This document shows, piece by piece, positions 33,696 through 38,278 of a DNA stretch of 38,278 nt (position 1 is its first letter; each line of letters starts with the position of its first letter). The translations under genes were made by a program, and so were the position numbers. The stretch spans positions 1 to 38,278 of the forward strand of contig JAHEXZ010000030.1 in NCBI GenBank assembly GCA_023251835.1. The letters are read 5' to 3'. This stretch comes from Bacteroidota bacterium. Its GTDB lineage: Bacteria; Bacteroidota; Bacteroidia; 2-12-FULL-35-15. The notes under the pieces are model-generated. The model saw only the letters and a program-made list of their open reading frames with translations, ran no database searches and had not been told where the DNA came from.

Positions 33696-33707
33696 TGATT
33701 TTTATCA
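33696..33707 (+). promoter_or_regulatory. Crp/Fnr-type box before the 161-aa gene
   Basis: TGATTTTTATCA, the same TGAT-N4-ATCA palindrome, centred at 33701.5 and 118 bases before ATG 33820. A possible -7 (TCATTTTG, 33727-33734) gives a somewhat shorter spacing than at the other boxes, so activation geometry is less certain. Confidence 0.45.
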
Positions 33708-33819
33708 TGCTATTTATTAAGCAGTATCATTTTGTTTTAAAAAGAATAGTAAAATATTTGTTTCAGAAATTTTTAGTTACTTATATTTATTCATTAAACA
33801 ACAACTTATTTAAATTCCT

Positions 33820-34305
33820 ATGAACCCTATTGAAATAGAAAACAAATTAAAATCACAGAGTTACATTGAGCCGGAAATGATTGAAGCAGCATTTGATTTT
33901 TGGTTTGCTGATCGTGATCACATACGTTCTCCTTTTCCTGTATATATTCGTGAAACACTTCGCCTTTCAGCTATCGACAAATTTTTAAGCTGGAGTTCTC
34001 AAATTTCCGAAAAGGCAAAAAAAGATATCAATGATGAAATACTTGCTGAAAAGTTAGAAGAAATTATATTTGAACTTGCTCTTGATATGGTGCTTACCGA
34101 AGATGAAAAACTGACTATACATTATCCGTTTTTAGCACGTGTTGGTGATGTATTAGAAGATAAAAATGCTCCGGCAGGAGCCAGCGAAAGTAAAATAATT
34201 GATCGCTGGCTGGTAAAACGGGAGGATAACACATTTATGAAAGTAAAACTTAAAAATACTTCATTGGATGAAGAGTGGGAGACCGAATTTGAATTGCCTG
34301 AATAG
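33820..34305 (+). CDS. Uncharacterised acidic protein
   Basis: 161 residues, acidic, without membrane segments, signal peptide or cysteines. Predicted mostly helical in the first 110 residues (EMIEAAFDFWFADRDH, ETLRLSAIDKFLSW, EKLEEIIFELALDMVL), with a beta-rich tail (SKIIDRWLVKREDN...TEFELPE). I do not recognise the family. It stands alone between the SufT-like gene and a convergent minus-strand operon, eight bases away from the latter. The Crp/Fnr-type box upstream suggests it belongs to the same anaerobic/NO response as ric and the hemerythrin. Confidence 0.65.
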   Translation: MNPIEIENKLKSQSYIEPEMIEAAFDFWFADRDHIRSPFPVYIRETLRLSAIDKFLSWSSQISEKAKKDINDEILAEKLEEIIFELALDMVLTEDEKLTIHYPFLARVGDVLEDKNAPAGASESKIIDRWLVKREDNTFMKVKLKNTSLDEEWETEFELPE

Positions 34306-34313
34306 GATAAACC

Positions 34314-35078
34314 TTAACTTTTAATTTCTTTTCCTTTTTTATTGAAACTGGTATTATGTGTTAATGATAACCAAAAAATATCATTTTCTTCAAAGCTGTT
34401 AACCTTTTTGGTTTGCGTAAATTGATTGGTATAATTAAGAGAAACAGATGTTTTTTTGTTTAACTGATAACTCAGTCCTGCAATAATTCTGTTATTATCA
34501 AAAAGATTATAAATTATTTCTTTCCCGAAATTGATGAAAATTTCATCGCCAATATTAACAGAGATTGTTCTCTCTTTTATGATATTATTATTCAGAGGTA
34601 TTGAAATAAAAAAGCGATAACGAAAGCGATAGTTGAAATTATAACCGCTACTAAATTCATTATTGGCAATATTTTTAAAATAGCGTTCTTCCAGCCTTAT
34701 TCGGTTACTTATATTTAGTCTTGCTATAGCTTGATTTAAAATAAATTCCTGCCATCCTCTTAATTCCATTTTACTCATCTTATCGGCACTATAAGAAAGA
34801 GTAGAAGCTATACCAATAGCGGCAGAATTATTTTCATAAAAATTATAAGAAATCCCTGTTCTTAAAAGGGCAAGGCTATAATCTTTTAGTTCGTTCTTCC
34901 ATCTGAAACTTCCATCACTTACAAGCGTATATTTTTCAGACAATTTTAATCGGTTGTAACATTGGAGCCATTGTTGGTTACTATAGGTAATATTTTTTGA
35001 ATCTACCTGCGAAAAAAGAAAGGCATATAAAAAAACAAATAAAGTTGTAAATAATTGTTTAAGAATCTCTTTCTTCAT
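34314..35078 (-). CDS. DUF2490-like outer-membrane beta-barrel protein
   Basis: 254 residues from ATG 35078 (MKKEILKQLF). That start gives a good signal peptide (LFTTLFVFLYAFLFSQ) and lies one base past the stop of the upstream MORN-like gene (TAAAATG), unlike the longer frame from 35120. The mature protein is rich in alternating aromatic/polar strands (YNRLKLSEKYTLVSDGSF, NYRFRYRFFISIPL, ISVNIGDEIFINFG, GLSYQLNKKTSVSLNY) and ends near a Phe/Trp-containing strand, as in DUF2490 barrels common in Bacteroidota. Such proteins sit in the outer membrane; function unknown. It is the last gene of the molybdopterin-containing minus-strand transcript. Confidence 0.75.
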   Translation of the reverse strand: MKKEILKQLFTTLFVFLYAFLFSQVDSKNITYSNQQWLQCYNRLKLSEKYTLVSDGSFRWKNELKDYSLALLRTGISYNFYENNSAAIGIASTLSYSADKMSKMELRGWQEFILNQAIARLNISNRIRLEERYFKNIANNEFSSGYNFNYRFRYRFFISIPLNNNIIKERTISVNIGDEIFINFGKEIIYNLFDNNRIIAGLSYQLNKKTSVSLNYTNQFTQTKKVNSFEENDIFWLSLTHNTSFNKKGKEIKS

Positions 35079-35079
35079 T

Positions 35080-35505
35080 TTACTCTTTAACAGTTCCATC
35101 CGGATTATAATAAGTTGCATTGCTTAATTTATCATCAATATAAACCCCTTCACTTTCAATTTCTCCGTTGGAATACCATCGTGTAAATTTTCCGTTTAAC
35201 TTATCATCTTTATAATTACTCTCGCTTATTTTATTTCCGTTTATATCCCATATTGTCCATATTCCATCACGTTTGCCATGCAAAAAGTTTCCCTGCATTT
35301 GTTTTTTACCATTCTCATAAAACCAGGTCCAAAGTCCTTCATCCCGTCCATTAAGGTGCTGGCCGTCAATTTTAGGCTGACCGTTTGAATAACTCCAATT
35401 GCCGGAGTTGAATTCATATTGAATCCATATAGCTGCGGCAACAATACAAATTACTATTATCCTGTGGTATCTTAAATTTCTTTTAAAAGCTGAACGATCT
35501 GCCAT
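35080..35505 (-). CDS. MORN-like repeat protein (YwqK-type)
   Basis: 141 residues. A single N-terminal membrane segment (IIVICIVAAAIWIQYEF, about 15-31) is followed by MORN_2-type repeats of about 21-22 residues: GLWTWFYENGKKQMQGNFLH, GIWTIWDINGNKISESNY, GKFTRWYSNGEIESEGVY and a final TYYNPDGT. Such repeats are called YwqK-family antitoxin in some annotation, but nothing nearby looks like a toxin, so I take it as a membrane-tethered beta-repeat protein facing the periplasm. It lies 15 bases after the 128-residue gene and one base before the DUF2490 gene, so all are likely cotranscribed. Confidence 0.75.
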   Translation of the reverse strand: MADRSAFKRNLRYHRIIVICIVAAAIWIQYEFNSGNWSYSNGQPKIDGQHLNGRDEGLWTWFYENGKKQMQGNFLHGKRDGIWTIWDINGNKISESNYKDDKLNGKFTRWYSNGEIESEGVYIDDKLSNATYYNPDGTVKE

Positions 35506-35520
35506 ATCAACAAGTCAATT

Positions 35521-35907
35521 TTAATAGGTATCATACATCTTTAAATCTTTTGTTTTATCCATCTCCAGCACATAAATATTTTTGGGATGAATAACATGAA
35601 TGTCAATCCCAAAATTTATAATTTTCTTGTCCTGCAAAAGTTTAAGTTCATTGTGATGTTTATCATTATTTGAAAAAACAAAAAAATGCTTATCTCCAAA
35701 ATGGTCAAGCAATTTTGAAATGATTATAATTTCAGAATCATTGAACTCTTTTTGCTCGCTCAACTTCTCATAAGTGAAACCATATTCTTTTTCAAATATT
35801 TCAAGTAACTGTTCGTGAGCTTTAAAAAATTCATCAAGCGATTTAACTTCCCAAATCGACATATTCTCATACATGAGATAATTTTCACTAAAATCCGTTA
35901 TAGTCAT
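35521..35907 (-). CDS. Uncharacterised 128-residue protein
   Basis: No family recognised. The sequence is hydrophilic with a basic/acidic mix (MSIWEVKSLDEFFKAHEQL, EKEYGFTYEKLSEQKEF) and a beta-rich second half (KHFFVFSNNDKHHNELKLL, INFGIDIHVIHPKNIYVLEM). No membrane segment or signal peptide is visible. It begins 29 bases after the moaC-moaB fusion gene and is followed at 15 bases by the MORN-like gene, so it rides on the molybdopterin operon. A link to cofactor synthesis cannot be shown. Confidence 0.6.
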   Translation of the reverse strand: MTITDFSENYLMYENMSIWEVKSLDEFFKAHEQLLEIFEKEYGFTYEKLSEQKEFNDSEIIIISKLLDHFGDKHFFVFSNNDKHHNELKLLQDKKIINFGIDIHVIHPKNIYVLEMDKTKDLKMYDTY

Positions 35908-35936
35908 CTTTTCCTTAATTTAATAGTATACTTAAT

Positions 35937-36848
35937 TTATTCATGCCGGGCCCCCTCAATTATTCTAAAAATATGCAATATGTATGGAAACAGAGCATCC
36001 ATTGTTTCTTTGGCACCTTTGGTAGAACCTGGCAATGCAAGAATCAGTGTATTGCCTTTCATTCCGGCAACACCTCTTGAAAGCATCGAAAAAGGAGTAC
36101 GGTCCTGACCATAATTCCTGGCTGCCTCCATTATTCCCGGAATTTCTTTGTCAAGCAACGGACGTATTGCTTCAGGAGTAACATCTCTGGGCGAAAGGCC
36201 TGTTCCCCCGGTAAAAATAATAATGTCATTCTTTAACAAATAAAGCGCTTCCACTTTGCCTTGAATATCTGTAGTTTCATCAGGGATAATTGAATAATCA
36301 GAAACGCTTACCTTACATGATTCTAATTTTTTAATAATTGCTTTGCCTGCTTTATCTTCTTTTTTCCCTGCGGAAATGCTATCAGAACAAACAATAACAG
36401 CAGCTTTTAAATCTTTTCTGAACTTATCAGTAAAATCCGATTTACCGCCTCTTTTTTCTTTCAACCGGATAGAAGAAATTTCAATACCTTTATCAATAGG
36501 CTTAAGCATGTCATACATCGTCAATGCCACAACAGAAACACCATGCATAGCTTCTACTTCCACACCTGTTTTATAAATTGTATGTACCTCCATTTCAATA
36601 TGAATTTCCATGCCTGTAATTTCGTATCGGACAGCAGTATATTCAACAGGAAGAGGGTGACAGTCAGGAATCATATCACTGGTTTTTTTAACAGCAAATA
36701 ATCCTGCAGTTTTAGCCATTTCAAACACATCTCCTTTGGGGACGGTTTTATTTTTAACAGCATCAATGGTTTCCTGCCTGCTTACTTTAACAATGGCTTT
36801 TGCAATTGCTTCCCTCAGGCTGCTCGATTTAAATGTTATATCTACCAT
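35937..36848 (-). CDS. moaCB: Bifunctional molybdenum cofactor protein MoaC-MoaB
   Basis: 303 residues joining two pathway enzymes. Residues 1 to about 143 are MoaC (cyclic pyranopterin monophosphate synthase): [20 protein letters not shown] around Lys54-55 and His64, [20 protein letters not shown], and [11 protein letters not shown] with the conserved Lys132/Lys136 region. Residues about 148-303 are MoaB/MogA (molybdopterin adenylyltransferase): [39 protein letters not shown] (TGGTG 213-217) and a late [13 protein letters not shown] motif. It takes the MoaA product to cyclic pyranopterin phosphate and later activates molybdopterin by adenylation. Such MoaC-MoaB fusions are known in some bacteria. 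It is separated from moaE by a 156-base spacer with tandem repeats. Confidence 0.95.
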   Translation of the reverse strand: MVDITFKSSSLREAIAKAIVKVSRQETIDAVKNKTVPKGDVFEMAKTAGLFAVKKTSDMIPDCHPLPVEYTAVRYEITGMEIHIEMEVHTIYKTGVEVEAMHGVSVVALTMYDMLKPIDKGIEISSIRLKEKRGGKSDFTDKFRKDLKAAVIVCSDSISAGKKEDKAGKAIIKKLESCKVSVSDYSIIPDETTDIQGKVEALYLLKNDIIIFTGGTGLSPRDVTPEAIRPLLDKEIPGIMEAARNYGQDRTPFSMLSRGVAGMKGNTLILALPGSTKGAKETMDALFPYILHIFRIIEGARHE

Positions 36849-36866
36849 TTATTCAGATTAAGATTT

Positions 36867-36936
36867 GAGACTTGAGACTTGAGATTTGGGATTTGGGATT
36901 TGAGTATTGAGTATTGAGTATTGAGTATTGAGATGT
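36867..36936. repeat. Tandem 7-bp repeat tract
   Basis: Ten contiguous 7-base units: GAGACTT twice, GAGATTT, GGGATTT twice, GAGTATT four times, then GAGATGT. It lies in the 156-base gap between moaE and moaCB, within the presumed transcript. TGAGATGTT (36929-36937) is partly complementary to AACATCTCA near 36979-36987, so the region can fold. Confidence 0.85.
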
Positions 36937-37004
36937 TGTGTTGAAAGCTCTGCAATATTTCTAACTTGCTTACAATCTAACATCTCATATCTCACATCAC
37001 ACAT

Positions 37005-37448
37005 CTATTTATTTTCCTTCCATACAAATGTTTCATCTTCAAAAATTTCTTTTCCCCATATAGGGACATTAGCTTTTATTTCTTCAACAATATACCTGCA
37101 GGCATCAAAAGCTGAAGCGCGGTGTTTGGATGACACAAAAACAAACAGACATATTTCACCCGCTTTTACTTTGCCTATACTATGATATATATGCATACAG
37201 GTAAGGTCAAATTTCGAAAATGCAGCTTCGCGTATTTCATGGAATTTTTCTTCAGCCATTTCTTCATAGGTTGAATAGTCAATGGCCAGTACATTTTTAT
37301 TTTCTATAACATCTGCCCTGACTTGTCCCAAAAAAATATCATGTGCTCCTATTGTTGTTTTGGTGCTGTGTTTGGCTATAGAGTCGGCAATTAATTGAGG
37401 ACTTATAGAGCCCTTTACAAATACATTGTGTCTTTTTTTTTCCTTCAT
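37005..37448 (-). CDS. moaE: Molybdopterin synthase catalytic subunit
   Basis: 147 residues from ATG 37448 (MKEKKRHNVF), two bases after the moeB-like stop; the longer frame from 37481 would overlap that gene. MoaE motifs: GAHDIFLGQVRADV, IDYSTYEEMAEEKF, HSIGKVKAGEICLFVFVSSK, and the catalytic Lys pair in IVEEIKANVPIWGKEIF. It inserts sulfur from MoaD into cyclic pyranopterin phosphate to make molybdopterin. Lies between moeB and moaCB on the minus strand. moaD, its partner, is not within the window. Confidence 0.95.
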   Translation of the reverse strand: MKEKKRHNVFVKGSISPQLIADSIAKHSTKTTIGAHDIFLGQVRADVIENKNVLAIDYSTYEEMAEEKFHEIREAAFSKFDLTCMHIYHSIGKVKAGEICLFVFVSSKHRASAFDACRYIVEEIKANVPIWGKEIFEDETFVWKENK

Positions 37449-37450
37449 TT

Positions 37451-38278
37451 TTATTTTGTTACAGATTGTAAATTTATCCATTCCATCACTCCACCCTCTA
37501 AATTATAAAGATTGGTGAACCCAAAATCTCTTTCTAATAGTTCTATCGCACGTTTGCTTCTGGCACCACTTTTACAAAAAACAACTACTTTTTTGTCTTT
37601 TGAAATCAAATGTATTTTTTCAATAAGCTTTGTCAAAGGAATCTGTATACAAGTAAAATCATCTATTTGAGGATATTCATAAGGTTCGCGAACATCTATA
37701 ATTTGAATATCAGCATTATTTTCGAGCATTAATTTAAATTCATTTACTGAAACAGTTCTGATTAAAGGCTTAAGTTCTTTATTTCCGCAAAAATATTCAT
37801 AATCGATCTTTAAAAATTCTTCTCTGTTTTGAGGAGCAGTATTCATCCAATCGTTGTTACGGCTTATTTCAATAGCAGAAAAATTCATTGCAAGTGCATC
37901 AACTAATAAAAGTTTTCCGGAAAGCGGCTTTCCGATACCGGTAATAATTTTAATTGCTTCCGTTGCCTGGAGGGTACCAATGATACCAGGTAAAACGCCC
38001 AACACACCTATTTCAGAACAGTTAGGAGTGCTTCCAGGTTTGGGTGGTTCCGGGAAAAGACACCGGTATGTGGGACCCAAATTAGCATAAGAATCAGTAT
38101 AATTAAAAACAGAAACTTGCCCTTCAAATTTATATATGGAGCCATAAACTAAGGGTTTATTCATCAATACACATGCATCATTCACCAAATACCGTGTAGC
38201 AAAATTATCTGTCCCATCAATAATAACATCATAATCGGAGATTATATCGAGTGCGTTTTGATTACTAATCTGAACAGG
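37451..38278 (-). CDS. moeB: MoeB/ThiF-family adenylyltransferase with rhodanese domain (partial)
   Basis: The gene runs off the right edge; 275 codons are visible and the N-terminal nucleotide-binding loop is missing. In-frame reading from the last base gives DVIIDGTDNFATRYLVNDAC, then GSIYKFEGQVSVFNY, a Cys-containing TYRCLFPEPPKPGSTPNC and GVLPGIIGTLQATEAIKII, all typical of MoeB/ThiF E1-like enzymes. The last ~100 residues are a rhodanese domain (IQIIDVREPYEYPQID, then VVVFCKSGARSKRAIELL with the active Cys). These enzymes adenylate the C-terminus of the MoaD or ThiS sulfur carrier; the rhodanese part can supply persulfide. Neighbouring moaE and moaCB favour the MoaD role. The internal TTG at 38188 is a coding Leu, not a start. 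Confidence 0.92.
   Translation of the reverse strand, partial: PVQISNQNALDIISDYDVIIDGTDNFATRYLVNDACVLMNKPLVYGSIYKFEGQVSVFNYTDSYANLGPTYRCLFPEPPKPGSTPNCSEIGVLGVLPGIIGTLQATEAIKIITGIGKPLSGKLLLVDALAMNFSAIEISRNNDWMNTAPQNREEFLKIDYEYFCGNKELKPLIRTVSVNEFKLMLENNADIQIIDVREPYEYPQIDDFTCIQIPLTKLIEKIHLISKDKKVVVFCKSGARSKRAIELLERDFGFTNLYNLEGGVMEWINLQSVTK

Noticed and set aside
35080-35505. Toxin-antitoxin system based on the YwqK antitoxin name
   Set aside because: MORN-like repeats are present but no toxin gene is adjacent. The neighbours are an outer-membrane barrel and an unknown gene.

Overview
The window looks like a piece of a low-GC chromosome from a member of the Bacteroidota, probably an environmental Chitinophagales/Sphingobacteriia-like organism. 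The evidence is type IX secretion (Por) C-terminal sorting domains on secreted proteins, promoters of the TAnnTTTG type, AT-rich ribosome-binding regions, a degenerate IS1380-type element, and a typical Bacteroidota gene complement. No rRNA, tRNA, CRISPR array or intact mobile element was seen.

Left arm (1-7773, minus strand): a tightly overlapped operon runs arsR-type repressor > ATP-cone/Mrr-like nuclease > Ca2+-type P-ATPase > beta-CASP metallo-hydrolase > AMP/thymidine phosphorylase-like enzyme > PRPP-synthetase-like protein. The last gene is absent from simple ORF calls because it runs off the window. It carries an unusual in-frame C-terminal Cys-rich GDCCVxCSYG domain. The operon looks like a nucleotide/ribose-phosphate and stress module. 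A degraded IS1380 transposase (7986-8455) separates it from hutI-ftcD (histidine catabolism), which is translationally coupled to a membrane-anchored patatin-like lipase.

Middle (13926-20393): four orphan minus-strand genes (three small membrane proteins and a lipoprotein) look like accessory DNA. They are followed by an aldehyde dehydrogenase, a GMC flavoprotein with a four-Cys cluster, and a small partner protein. A compound palindromic MITE-like repeat (20447-20631) follows.

Respiration-linked modules: hemerythrin-moaA (20885-22560); a 56-aa membrane protein diverging from ric, a DUF1858/DUF2249 protein, a heme-copper-oxidase-like membrane protein and a SufT/MIP18-like protein (29762-33609); an orphan 161-aa gene; and a minus-strand molybdopterin operon (moeB/rhodanese, moaE, moaC-moaB fusion) that continues into three uncharacterised genes. 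Palindromic TGAT/TGAC-N4-ATCA/GTCA boxes stand before hemerythrin-moaA, the 56-aa gene, ric and the 161-aa gene. In three cases they sit about 41 bp upstream of the inferred start site, which suggests one Crp/Fnr-family regulon for anaerobic or nitric-oxide conditions. Together with molybdopterin synthesis this points to nitrate/nitrite respiration and repair of NO-damaged iron-sulfur proteins.

Between these modules (23467-29645) lies a secreted-protein patch: a trimeric tail-fibre-like S74 protein with a type IX sorting domain, a GH-A-clan glycosidase-like protein, a beta-propeller-like type IX protein, and debris of at least three truncated or duplicated paralogues. This patch looks like an active site of duplication and decay.
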